Part shown: positions 8,739 through 16,327 of the stretch, piece by piece
How positions within the stretch are numbered: position 1 is the stretch's first letter
Layout: the number at the start of each line of letters is the position of its first letter
Program-made: the position numbers and the translations under genes
The notes under the pieces: model-generated
Seen by the model: the letters and a program-made list of their open reading frames with translations, nothing else
Databases searched by the model: none
Told to the model about the DNA's origin: nothing
From: Aurantibacter_A sp039941195
Lineage (GTDB): Bacteria; Bacteroidota; Bacteroidia; Flavobacteriales; Flavobacteriaceae
Assembly (NCBI RefSeq): GCF_039941195.1
Contig: NZ_JBDVFA010000066.1
Coordinates: forward strand, 1 to 64,000
DNA: 64,000 nt
Direction: 5' to 3'

Positions 8739-9401
8739 AATAATTGTTGCTAAGTGTTCATTAAACCATTTTGCCCTATGAATAATCATAGTGTGCGTCC
8801 CATTTTTAACAGGAATACAATTTTTAATTCTTTCGAATGGAAATACCGGATCTTTATCGCCATGTATATGCACAAGATTCTTTAGAGGCATTTCCTGTCG
8901 CCAGTTTACCATTTTGTCTATTGCCCAATTTAAATAGGTTTCATCCCTAACATCGAGGTATTTCTCGTACAACTCTAATCGCTTGGTAACAGTTTCCCCA
9001 AAAGCATACTTCGCAATTAACTCCACATTACTAACTAAACTGGTAGGTAATAATTTGTGCGCATGTGTAAAACTGGCAAATCGCATTTTGTTGGGCAGCT
9101 CTTCACTCGATTTAACACTCGAAATAATTACAACTTTTTTTACTGCTTTTAACTTAGCCATTTCCTGAACTAAAATACCACCAAAAGAAACCCCAACTAA
9201 TACCACATTTTCATGTAAAACATGCCGATTCATTTCTGCCGCATATTCCGCTAAGCTCATATTTGGACTGGGCACAAACCATTTTAACAAATGCGTTTCA
9301 AAATGCGCCTCCGGTAATTTCAGATACTCAAAAATAGAAGTACTAGCTGCGAGGCCAGGTACGAAATAAATATGAGTTATGTTGCCTCTATCCGTCATCA
9401 A
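8730..9401 (-). CDS. small alpha/beta hydrolase
   Basis: A 223-residue cytoplasmic alpha/beta-hydrolase-fold protein. It shows the oxyanion-side motif YFVPGLAAS at about residue 12, a nucleophile elbow GVSFGG with Ser72, an acid residue in HGDKDPVFPF and a catalytic His in GTHTMII near the end, so the triad looks intact. No signal peptide is visible. Substrate cannot be deduced; short single-domain members of this type act as esterases or lipases. Two ATG codons lie side by side at the start, and I keep the outer one. It is transcribed in the same direction as the transglycosylase gene, but that gene has its own promoter. Confidence 0.75.
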   Translation of the reverse strand: MMTDRGNITHIYFVPGLAASTSIFEYLKLPEAHFETHLLKWFVPSPNMSLAEYAAEMNRHVLHENVVLVGVSFGGILVQEMAKLKAVKKVVIISSVKSSEELPNKMRFASFTHAHKLLPTSLVSNVELIAKYAFGETVTKRLELYEKYLDVRDETYLNWAIDKMVNWRQEMPLKNLVHIHGDKDPVFPFERIKNCIPVKNGTHTMIIHRAKWFNEHLATIILQ

Positions 9402-9437
9402 ATGAACTTTTTTATAGGAAAATAGCTTATTTTTTTA

Positions 9438-9445
9438 TACTTTTG
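9438..9445 (+). promoter_or_regulatory. possible -7 element for the leader of the mini-GNAT gene
   Basis: TACTTTTG fits TAnnTTTG, but no TTG lies 19-21 bases upstream. If used, transcription would begin near 9452 and run through two hairpins before the start codon at 9557. Confidence 0.35.
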
Positions 9446-9497
9446 ACTTTCGGCCATATTTCAACTCTTATTTTAAGAAGTTTGACCGATTTATTGG

Positions 9498-9529
9498 AAT
9501 TACGCCTATAGAACAGCGTAATTTTTTTT
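9498..9529 (+). terminator. terminator-like hairpin inside the leader of the mini-GNAT gene
   Basis: A perfect 8-bp stem, AATTACGC (9498-9505) with GCGTAATT (9516-9523), has a 10-base loop and runs into a T tract ending at 9529. It lies 27 bases before the start codon of the next gene, and no plus-strand gene ends upstream. A second hairpin, AACT-CTTA / TAAG-A-AGTT, lies at 9463-9482. Together they suggest an attenuated leader or a short RNA. Confidence 0.6.
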
Positions 9530-9556
9530 CTAAGAGACCAATTAAAATCAAACTAT

Positions 9557-9850
9557 ATGAATGAAATGGAAATTAATGACAACAGTTTCTTGCGCCAATT
9601 TGAAACCAAAAATGATGGCCATCTAGCAAAGATCGAATATTCTTCTCAAGAAAGAAAAGTATTTTTGACGAAATTAGTCATCCCTGAGGGAATTACCGCA
9701 GAAGGTTTCAAAGAGAATTTCATTAAGGCCGTATTACACCACATACAAGATCAAAACTTGAGAGTGGTACCAACAAGTCCACAAATTGCAGGATTTGTTA
9801 GAAAACACAGACAGTACAAAGAAATGTTACCTGTAGGTATAAGAATCTAA
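9557..9850 (+). CDS. minimal GNAT-fold N-acetyltransferase-like protein (YjdJ type)
   Basis: A 97-residue protein of the short acetyltransferase family (Acetyltransf_CG, plant At1g77540 and bacterial YjdJ). Visible features are the early strand pair LAKIEYSSQERKVFLTKLVIPEG, the helix around ENFIKAVLHHIQDQ, and the family end ...VPTSPQIAGFVRKHRQYKEML. These proteins keep only the central part of the GNAT fold and bind CoA; their substrates are mostly unknown. Translation starts at ATG 9557; an internal ATG at 9566 is possible. A terminator-like hairpin precedes the gene and a strong terminator follows it, so it is monocistronic. Confidence 0.75.
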   Translation: MNEMEINDNSFLRQFETKNDGHLAKIEYSSQERKVFLTKLVIPEGITAEGFKENFIKAVLHHIQDQNLRVVPTSPQIAGFVRKHRQYKEMLPVGIRI

Positions 9851-9872
9851 CCTTTGTATGACAACATTAAAA

Positions 9873-9904
9873 AAACTCGTTTAGCTTCCTAAACGAGTTT
9901 TTTT
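9873..9904. terminator. bidirectional intrinsic terminator
   Basis: A perfect 12-bp stem, AAACTCGTTTAG (9873-9884) with CTAAACGAGTTT (9889-9900), has the stable tetraloop CTTC and a following T run; A runs on the other side serve the minus strand. It separates the mini-GNAT gene from convergent mtaB. Confidence 0.9.
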
Positions 9905-9948
9905 ATATGCTTTATTTAAGTGCTTCTTTGCTATTTAATTATGTTTCC

Positions 9949-11277
9949 TCAGATTTCAACAGAAACATCCACAAACTTAAATCGTACGCTACCGTCAATA
10001 TCTATTTCCTTTAATTCTATTTGATGTAGTGTATTTACTAAAGCAGGGTTCCAAGGTGCTTTAACTTTTACATAATTCTCAGTAAAACCATAAATATAGC
10101 CTTCTTTATTTTCGCCTTCAAAGAGTACAGTTCTCCTAGTTCCCAACTGACTTTCATAAAAAGCACGTCTTTTTTTTACCGATAAGCCCCGCAACATCTT
10201 ACTCCGCTTACTTCGTACATTTTTAGGCACTACATCTACCATATCGGCTGCAAGCGTATTATCTCGCTCAGAATAGGTAAACACATGCAAATAAGAAATA
10301 TCAAGTTCATTAAGAAAATGATAGGTTTCTAAAAAGTGTTCTTCAGTCTCCCCCGGAAATCCAACAATAACATCTACTCCAATACAAGCATCTGGCATCG
10401 TTTGCTTAATACGATTAACACGGTCGGTATACAAAGCACTCATATAACGCCTTTTCATAAGTTTTAGAATAGCATCGCTACCACTTTGTAAAGGAATATG
10501 AAAATGAGGCACAAAAGAATTGCTTTGGGCAACAAAATCGATGGTTTCATTTTTTAAAAGATTGGGCTCAATGGAAGAAATTCGCAATCTATGTATACCC
10601 ACCACCCTGTCTAATGCCTGTACAAGCTCTAAAAAAGTATGTTCGTGTTTTTTATTACCAAACTCACCTTTGCCGTAATCCCCAATATTTACTCCGGTAA
10701 GCACAATTTCTTTAATTCCTTTGGCAGAAATTTCTGCAGCATTTTTTAAAACATTCTCTAGGGTATCACTTCGCGAAATCCCTCGAGCCAATGGTATGGT
10801 ACAATACGTACATTTATAATCACAACCATCTTGTACCTTTAAAAAAGCCCGTGTACGATCCCCTATAGCATAACTGCCAACATAAAAATCAGCTTCCTCA
10901 ATTTCACAAGAATGCACTTGACCTTCTTCATTTTTAGAAAGGTCATTCACATAATCGGCAATCTTAAATTTTTCACTAGCACCGAGTACTAAATCCACAC
11001 CGTCAACAGCAGCCAATTCTTCTGGTTTTAATTGAGCATAACAACCAATAGCAGCAACAAAAGCCTCAGGATTGACCTTTTGCGCTTGTTTTACAATGGT
11101 TTTAAAACGCTTATCTGCATTTTCGGTGACAGAACAGGTATTAATTACATACATGTCTGCTTTATCACTAAAATCAACACGTTCGTAACCATCATCTTGG
11201 AAACCTCTAGCAATGGTAGAAGTTTCGGAGAAGTTAAGTTTACAACCTAATGTGTAAAATGCGATTTTCTTTTTCAC
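9949..11277 (-). CDS. mtaB: tRNA t6A37 methylthiotransferase MtaB
   Basis: Radical-SAM enzyme that converts N6-threonylcarbamoyladenosine at position 37 of ANN-decoding tRNAs to the 2-methylthio form. The N-terminal UPF0004 domain has its three iron-sulfur cysteines at C12, C48 and C79. The radical-SAM cluster motif C152-x3-C156-x2-C159 is in DGCDYKCTYCTIPLARG. The last part (about 375-440) is the TRAM-like RNA-binding region (GTRRTVLFEG...GFTENYVKVKAP). At 442 residues the length is normal. MtaB is preferred over MiaB because of the YTLGCKLNFSETS start and the FKTIVKQA segment typical of the e-MtaB/MtaB branch. The GlmU-like gene lies 24 bases upstream on the same strand, a probable operon. 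Confidence 0.92.
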   Translation of the reverse strand: MKKKIAFYTLGCKLNFSETSTIARGFQDDGYERVDFSDKADMYVINTCSVTENADKRFKTIVKQAQKVNPEAFVAAIGCYAQLKPEELAAVDGVDLVLGASEKFKIADYVNDLSKNEEGQVHSCEIEEADFYVGSYAIGDRTRAFLKVQDGCDYKCTYCTIPLARGISRSDTLENVLKNAAEISAKGIKEIVLTGVNIGDYGKGEFGNKKHEHTFLELVQALDRVVGIHRLRISSIEPNLLKNETIDFVAQSNSFVPHFHIPLQSGSDAILKLMKRRYMSALYTDRVNRIKQTMPDACIGVDVIVGFPGETEEHFLETYHFLNELDISYLHVFTYSERDNTLAADMVDVVPKNVRSKRSKMLRGLSVKKRRAFYESQLGTRRTVLFEGENKEGYIYGFTENYVKVKAPWNPALVNTLHQIELKEIDIDGSVRFKFVDVSVEI

Positions 11278-11301
11278 AAATTCTATTATTGATTACTAAT
11301 T

Positions 11302-12477
11302 TTAATACTTCCGCCACTTTTTCGTGAGTTCAAAGACATGTTCTAAAATTCGAGCTTCTTGATTATCAAACTTCACACCCCTACGCGCCATCATTACTTC
11401 CGCTGCTTCAAAAGCTTTTTTGGGCATATAGGTAGAAAATCCTGATGCCCCACCCCAACTAAAACTTGGAATAAAATTCCGAGGAAATCCAGGTACATAA
11501 ATATTTACATTCACACCAACTACCGTACCTGTATTCAGCATGGTATTAATAGCTGTTTTACTGTGGTCGCCCATCATAAGTCCACAAAACTGCAATCCTG
11601 TTTGTTCAAATTTTTCTGTGGCATAGTTCCAAATTCGAACTTTAGCGTAGTTATTTTTCAAATTAGAATTATTACTATCCGCACCAATATTACACCATTC
11701 GCCAAGTACGGCATTGCCCAAATATCCTTCGTGACCTTTACTAGAATAGCCAAAAACAACAGCGTTACTAACTTCCCCAGCTACTTTAGAATACGGACCA
11801 ACCGTAGTTGCTCCATACATTTTACCTCCCATTTTAACGGTAGCATTATTGCACAAAGCAAAAGCACCACGGATAAGTGCACCTTCCCAAACTTGAGCGT
11901 TTTCTCCAATATAAATTGGACCATCGGTAGCATTTAAAATGCAAAACTCTACACTAGCACCTTCTTCTAAAAAGATATTATCCGGATTGATTAGTCTATT
12001 GGTATCCGAAATAGGTTGACTTTTACGATCTGCCGTAATGAGGTCGAAATCTGCTTGTAAAGCTTCCCCATTTTTTGAGAAAATATCCCATGTATGCTCA
12101 ATTCTAAGAACATCCCCTTCAAATTCTAACTGCTCATAAGTAGTGAAATCTACCTCATCTTGGGTATCAGTAGTAAAAAAAGCAACCACCTCTTCCCCAT
12201 AAAAAATAGCCTGGTTTTCCTGTAAGTCCTCTATCTTCTCTACCAGTACCTTGTTGGGCAAAAAAGAAGAATTAATCAGCACATTCTCTGACATTTCCAC
12301 CATCGGGTACTTTTCAGAGAGGTATTCTTCAGTAATTGTAGTGGTGGTATTCCCAAGATATTTTTCCCATTTCTCACGAATAGTTAATATTCCGATACGA
12401 ATATCGGCAACAGGTCTGGTATAGGTGAAGGGGAGTAAATTGTCTCGAACGGTACCATCGAAGAGAATGTAGTTCAT
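11302..12477 (-). CDS. GlmU-like sugar nucleotidyltransferase / acyltransferase family protein
   Basis: A 391-residue protein of the Bacteroidota GlmU-like group. The N-terminal region (MNYILFDGTVRDNLLPFTYTRP) resembles a nucleotidyltransferase fold but lacks the canonical G-x-G-x-R-(M/L) pyrophosphorylase loop, so catalysis there is doubtful. The central part (about 190-330) has left-handed-beta-helix hexapeptide repeats such as IYIGENAQVWEGALIRG and VVFGYSSKGHEGYLGNAVLG, ending in VVGVNVNIYVPGFPRNFIP. These repeats point to an acetyltransferase-like trimer acting in envelope amino-sugar synthesis. I chose ATG 12477; an in-frame TTG 9 bases upstream is less likely. A -7-like element (TATTTTTG, 12494-12501) lies just behind the rpmE2 terminator. 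Confidence 0.8.
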   Translation of the reverse strand: MNYILFDGTVRDNLLPFTYTRPVADIRIGILTIREKWEKYLGNTTTTITEEYLSEKYPMVEMSENVLINSSFLPNKVLVEKIEDLQENQAIFYGEEVVAFFTTDTQDEVDFTTYEQLEFEGDVLRIEHTWDIFSKNGEALQADFDLITADRKSQPISDTNRLINPDNIFLEEGASVEFCILNATDGPIYIGENAQVWEGALIRGAFALCNNATVKMGGKMYGATTVGPYSKVAGEVSNAVVFGYSSKGHEGYLGNAVLGEWCNIGADSNNSNLKNNYAKVRIWNYATEKFEQTGLQFCGLMMGDHSKTAINTMLNTGTVVGVNVNIYVPGFPRNFIPSFSWGGASGFSTYMPKKAFEAAEVMMARRGVKFDNQEARILEHVFELTKKWRKY

Positions 12478-12504
12478 GGTTAGCAATTTTCAACAAAAAT
12501 ATAC

Positions 12505-12533
12505 AAAAAACGCCCCCGAATAATCGGAGGCGT
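12505..12533 (-). terminator. intrinsic terminator after rpmE2
   Basis: On the minus strand, ACGCCTCCGA and TCGGGGGCGT (10 bp, one wobble) close a 4-base loop and are followed by six T. It separates rpmE2 from the GlmU-like gene. Confidence 0.88.
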
Positions 12534-12561
12534 CGCTATAATTTGAAAAAATAAAATTAAT

Positions 12562-12864
12562 TTATTCTTTATCAGCATCAGTTTTAGGTGCTTCTTTGGC
12601 AGCTGCAGCTGGTGCTTTCTTAAATTTGTTGTATTTGTTTTTGAATTTATCAATTCTACCAGCTGTATCCACCAATTTGGCTTTACCAGTGTAAAATGGA
12701 TGTGAAGTTCTTGAAATTTCCAATTTCACTAATGGGTATTCAACGCCATCAACTTCTAATGTTTCTTTAGTTTCTGCAGTAGATTTAGTTAAAAAAACAT
12801 CTTCGTTAGACATGTCTTTAAATGCTACTACTCTATAACTTTCTGGGTGTATATCTTTTTTCAT
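12562..12864 (-). CDS. rpmE2: 50S ribosomal protein L31, type B
   Basis: A 100-residue ribosomal protein beginning MKKDIHPESYRVVAFKDMSN, the type B (zinc-free) form: none of the four zinc-binding cysteines of type A L31 is present. The core ends around residue 80 (FYTGKAKLVDTAGRIDKFKNKYNKF), followed by an Ala/Lys-rich tail of about 18 residues. In species with both forms the type B protein can replace type A under zinc limitation; whether a type A copy exists elsewhere here cannot be seen. It has a consensus promoter (12915-12944), a leader of about 50 bases, and a terminator 29 bases after the stop codon, so it is expressed alone. Confidence 0.95.
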   Translation of the reverse strand: MKKDIHPESYRVVAFKDMSNEDVFLTKSTAETKETLEVDGVEYPLVKLEISRTSHPFYTGKAKLVDTAGRIDKFKNKYNKFKKAPAAAAKEAPKTDADKE

Positions 12865-12914
12865 TCTTTTAAAATTTTACGCACCCATTCCGACAGGCAC
12901 TCATTTTAAGGCTG

Positions 12915-12944
12915 CAAATTTACTTATTTTTTGCGATATCACAA
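12915..12944 (-). promoter_or_regulatory. rpmE2 promoter, Bacteroidota type
   Basis: On the minus strand, TTG (12942-12944) is 19 bases from TAAATTTG (12915-12922), an exact bipartite match identical in spacing to the rpmH promoter. Confidence 0.8.
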
Positions 12945-13057
12945 TTATTTTATCCAAAAAAACTAATCAGCTAATAGCTTTAAAAATAATGTATCTTTAA
13001 ATGTAACATTCTAACCAAACCTGTTACTAACCAAACAAACCTAAAAACTATATTAAA

Positions 13058-13579
13058 ATGAACGTCAATCAACCAAATATCGGAAAATTTTCTTGGACCT
13101 ATGGCCTGTTATTAGGGGCTGCAAGTGTAATCTTTAATGTTCTATTATACTCCATGGAAATGCATTATGACCAAGGCTGGGCAGTGCGCATTGTAGGTGT
13201 AGTTTTAATGATTGCAGCAGTGGTATTGGCAGTTTCACAATTTAAAAAAGCCAATCTTGGGTATCTTAAGATCGTTGATGCCGTAAAACTTGGTGCTGGA
13301 ATTGGTGTTGTTTCTGCTATTCTAAGCTTAATCTGGTATGCCTTATTAACAAATGTTATTGAACCAGATTTTATGGACAAAGCTATGGAAATAGCAAAAG
13401 TACAAGCAATGGCTCAAAATCCACAGATGACTGATGAACAATGGCAGCAAGGTGTAGAAATTCAAAAGAGTTTCGCATGGTTGACATACCCTTTAGGTAT
13501 TGTTGTTAATGTTATTTTCGGACTAATTATTGGTGCAATTGTAGGTGCAATTATGAAAAAAACCGACCCAAATAATTAA
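13058..13579 (+). CDS. DUF4199 family membrane protein
   Basis: A 173-residue protein with four hydrophobic segments (about 14-32, 42-62, 78-98 and 140-165), the last carrying small-residue repeats (GLIIGAIVGAIM). The pattern of two helices, a third, a soluble loop around FMDKAMEIAKVQAMAQNPQMTDEQW and a final helix is that of DUF4199, a family common in Bacteroidota and without known function. It is followed after 36 bases by a GT2 glycosyltransferase on the same strand. In related genomes I recall DUF4199 genes beside such glycosyltransferases, which suggests an envelope or lipid role; that is inference. Confidence 0.8.
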   Translation: MNVNQPNIGKFSWTYGLLLGAASVIFNVLLYSMEMHYDQGWAVRIVGVVLMIAAVVLAVSQFKKANLGYLKIVDAVKLGAGIGVVSAILSLIWYALLTNVIEPDFMDKAMEIAKVQAMAQNPQMTDEQWQQGVEIQKSFAWLTYPLGIVVNVIFGLIIGAIVGAIMKKTDPNN

Positions 13580-13615
13580 TATTCGTACTTTTGAAATGCT
13601 TTTCAAAGGTATCAA

Positions 13616-14581
13616 ATGAATTTATCGATAGTAATTCCCTTACTAAACGAAGAGGAATCTCTCAAAGAATTACATGATTGGATCGTTCGCGTAATGCAGA
13701 CCAATCATTTTTCATATGAAATTTTATTTATAGATGATGGTAGCACCGATAGTTCTTGGAACATAATAAAAGAGCTGTCTGAGCAGGATTCAAATGTAAA
13801 GGGCATACGTTTTTTACGAAATTTTGGCAAATCGCAGGCATTACACGCTGGTTTTGCAGCTGCAAAAGGTGAGGTTATTATCACTATGGATGCTGATCTG
13901 CAAGATAACCCGGAAGAAATTCCAGAATTATATGCCATGATAAAAAACGAAGGTTTCGACTTGGTATCGGGCTGGAAGAAAAAACGTTACGATTCGCTTA
14001 TCGCTAAAAACCTGCCTTCAAAATTGTTCAATTGGGCCGCAGGTAAGACATCAGGCGTAAAATTACACGATTTTAATTGTGGATTAAAAGCGTACAATAA
14101 AGCGGTTGTTAAAAATATTGAGGTGTCGGGCGAAATGCACCGCTACATTCCTGTTTTGGCAAAAAATGCTGGCTATTCTAATATTGGAGAAAAAGTTGTG
14201 CAGCATCAGGCCAGAAAATATGGTAATACAAAATTTGGTATGAGTAGATTTATAAACGGCTTTCTAGATTTAATTACAATTTGGTTTGTTTCAAAATTTG
14301 GTAAGCGTCCTATGCACCTTTTCGGAGCATTTGGCGTTCTAATGTTTGTAATTGGTTTTGGCTTTGCAGCTTATTTAGGAATAGATAAGGTATTTATCAA
14401 TAAAACAGGTCGATTAATAACAGACAGACCGCAGTTTTACATCGCATTAACTGCAATGTTAATGGGGTCGCAACTATTTCTTGCAGGCTTTATTGGGGAG
14501 ATAATTATACGTTCTCGAAAAAACGAGTCGCGCTACAATATTTCTGAAAAGTTAGACCAAAGCACCCAAAAAGAAGAGTAA
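13616..14581 (+). CDS. family 2 glycosyltransferase with C-terminal membrane helices
   Basis: A 321-residue GT2 enzyme of the DPM1/GtrB/ArnC-like branch, which moves a sugar from a nucleotide donor to a polyprenyl phosphate at the cytoplasmic face of the membrane. Motifs are SIVIPLLNEEESL at the start, the donor-binding DDGSTDSSW near residue 43, MDADLQDNPEEIP (DxD-like metal site) near 92, and NCGLKAYNK followed by an H-R-Y-IPVLAK segment. Two transmembrane helices close the protein (about 238-260 and 275-298). A -7-like element TACTTTTG lies at 13586-13593, 22 bases before the ATG, so it may be transcribed separately from the DUF4199 gene. The phosphohexomutase gene follows after 36 bases and could supply sugar-1-phosphate. 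Confidence 0.88.
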   Translation: MNLSIVIPLLNEEESLKELHDWIVRVMQTNHFSYEILFIDDGSTDSSWNIIKELSEQDSNVKGIRFLRNFGKSQALHAGFAAAKGEVIITMDADLQDNPEEIPELYAMIKNEGFDLVSGWKKKRYDSLIAKNLPSKLFNWAAGKTSGVKLHDFNCGLKAYNKAVVKNIEVSGEMHRYIPVLAKNAGYSNIGEKVVQHQARKYGNTKFGMSRFINGFLDLITIWFVSKFGKRPMHLFGAFGVLMFVIGFGFAAYLGIDKVFINKTGRLITDRPQFYIALTAMLMGSQLFLAGFIGEIIIRSRKNESRYNISEKLDQSTQKEE

Positions 14582-14617
14582 TCTTCGTATTTTTAAAATA
14601 GAAATTAGCAATTAACT

Positions 14618-16327
14618 ATGGAAGACTTTATTATTACTGCCAAAAGCTGGCTAACTGATATTTTTGATACTGATGTAAAAGCTGAAGTTCAAAATTTAAT
14701 AGATAATGATACCGACGAACTAAAAGACCGTTTTCATAAAAATATGGAATTCGGTACTGGTGGCATGCGTGGTTTAATGGGTGTTGGCACCAACCGTATT
14801 AACAAATATACTTTAGGTAAAAGCACACAAGGCCTTAGTAATTATCTAAAAAAAACCTATGCAGGTGAGGCTTTACAAGTAGTAATCGCTTATGATTGCC
14901 GTCATAATAGCGACACTTTAGCAAGAACAGTTGCCGAGGTATTTGCTGCAAACGGCATTAAAGTTTTTCTTTTTTCTGAATTACGAACCACACCAGAATT
15001 GTCTTTTGCGGTTCGTCATTTAAAATGTCATGCTGGAATTGTTTTAACAGCATCACACAATCCACCAGAGTATAATGGTTATAAAGTTTATTGGACCGAT
15101 GGTGGCCAAATAGTACCACCACAAGATGGTGAGATTATTTCGGAAATAAACGGATTAAATTTTGAAGACATTAATTTTAATGGGGATGATAACCTAATAG
15201 AATTAATAGATAAAGAAGTTGACGAAGCATTTATGGAAGCTTCTGTAGCTAACGGAAGTTTTAATGCTGCTGGTAAAGATGATTTTAAAATTGTCTTCAC
15301 ATCATTACATGGTACTTCTATAACAGCAATTCCGGAAGTATTAAAACGAGCAGGATACAAAAATGTGACTGTAATTGAAGAACAGGCAAAACCAGATGGA
15401 AGCTTTCCAACGGTTAAATCTCCAAACCCAGAAGAACCAGAAGCGCTTTCAATGGCCGTTGCTAAAGCGGAAGAAATTGGTGCTGATATGGTCGTAGGTA
15501 CCGATCCTGATAGTGACCGTTTAGGTATTGCAGTTAGAAATTTAGAAGGTAAAATGGAAATCGTTAATGGCAACCAGGCCATGATTTTGATGACAAAATT
15601 CCTTTTAGAAAAACAGAAGCAAAAAGGATTTAAGGGCAACGAGTTTGTTGCAACTACAATTGTTTCTACTCCGATGATGGAAGCCATGGCGAAAGCGTAT
15701 GGTGTTGAATTCAAAACTGCACTAACGGGTTTTAAATGGATTGGAAAAATGATAAAAGACTTCCCAGAGTCTAACTTTTTAGGTGGTGGTGAAGAAAGTT
15801 TCGGATACATGGTAGGCGATTTTGTTCGTGACAAAGATGCGGTAACTTCTACCCTACTAGCTTGTGAAATTGCAGCCCAGGCAAAAGCAAATGGCAGTTC
15901 TTTTTACAAAGATTTAATCGATTGTTATGTTGATTATGGTTATTACAAAGAACATTTGGTTTCATTAACTAGAAAGGGAATTACAGGAGCAGAAGAAATA
16001 AAGCAAATGTTAATCGACTTTAAAGAAAATCCGGTTGAATCTGTTGCTGGTTCAAAAGTAAAATGGATAGAAGATTACAACACATCTATTGCTACTAACA
16101 TCATCTCTGGAGAAGAGAAAGCCATTAACATACCAAAATCCAATGTTTTAATTTATGAAACTGAAGATGGTACACGTGTGGCCGCAAGACCAAGTGGAAC
16201 AGAGCCAAAAGTGAAATTTTACATTAGCACCAACACTGTTTTAGACAATGCTGATGATTTTGCTACAGTTACAACAGAGATAAATGGTAAAATTGAACGT
16301 ATTCTGAGTGAACTTAACCTCGGTTAA
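14618..16327 (+). CDS. phosphoglucomutase / phosphomannomutase
   Basis: A 569-residue alpha-D-phosphohexomutase that interconverts hexose 6-phosphate and 1-phosphate. The phosphoserine loop TASHNPPEYNGYK carries catalytic Ser146; the Mg-binding loop is GTDPDSDRLGIAV; the sugar-binding loop is GGGEESFGY; and the phosphate-binding loop near the C-terminus is RPSGTEPKVKFYI. All four functional loops are intact, and length matches the PgcA-like phosphoglucomutases of Bacteroidota and Firmicutes. Sugar preference (glucose, mannose or both) cannot be settled. Its stop overlaps the start of the ABC exporter by one base (TAATG), so the two are translationally coupled. Confidence 0.93.
   Translation: MEDFIITAKSWLTDIFDTDVKAEVQNLIDNDTDELKDRFHKNMEFGTGGMRGLMGVGTNRINKYTLGKSTQGLSNYLKKTYAGEALQVVIAYDCRHNSDTLARTVAEVFAANGIKVFLFSELRTTPELSFAVRHLKCHAGIVLTASHNPPEYNGYKVYWTDGGQIVPPQDGEIISEINGLNFEDINFNGDDNLIELIDKEVDEAFMEASVANGSFNAAGKDDFKIVFTSLHGTSITAIPEVLKRAGYKNVTVIEEQAKPDGSFPTVKSPNPEEPEALSMAVAKAEEIGADMVVGTDPDSDRLGIAVRNLEGKMEIVNGNQAMILMTKFLLEKQKQKGFKGNEFVATTIVSTPMMEAMAKAYGVEFKTALTGFKWIGKMIKDFPESNFLGGGEESFGYMVGDFVRDKDAVTSTLLACEIAAQAKANGSSFYKDLIDCYVDYGYYKEHLVSLTRKGITGAEEIKQMLIDFKENPVESVAGSKVKWIEDYNTSIATNIISGEEKAINIPKSNVLIYETEDGTRVAARPSGTEPKVKFYISTNTVLDNADDFATVTTEINGKIERILSELNLG

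Noticed and set aside
12865..12914. Ribosomal-protein leader RNA before rpmE2
   Set aside because: The 50-base leader has a GC-rich patch (minus strand GTGCCTGTCGGAATGG) but I could not fold a convincing stem, so no autoregulatory structure is claimed.
15088..15834. Long minus-strand open frame (248 codons) opposite the phosphohexomutase
   Set aside because: It is the antisense shadow of a strongly conserved gene with all catalytic motifs; Ser/Pro/Ile-rich translation is typical of such shadows.
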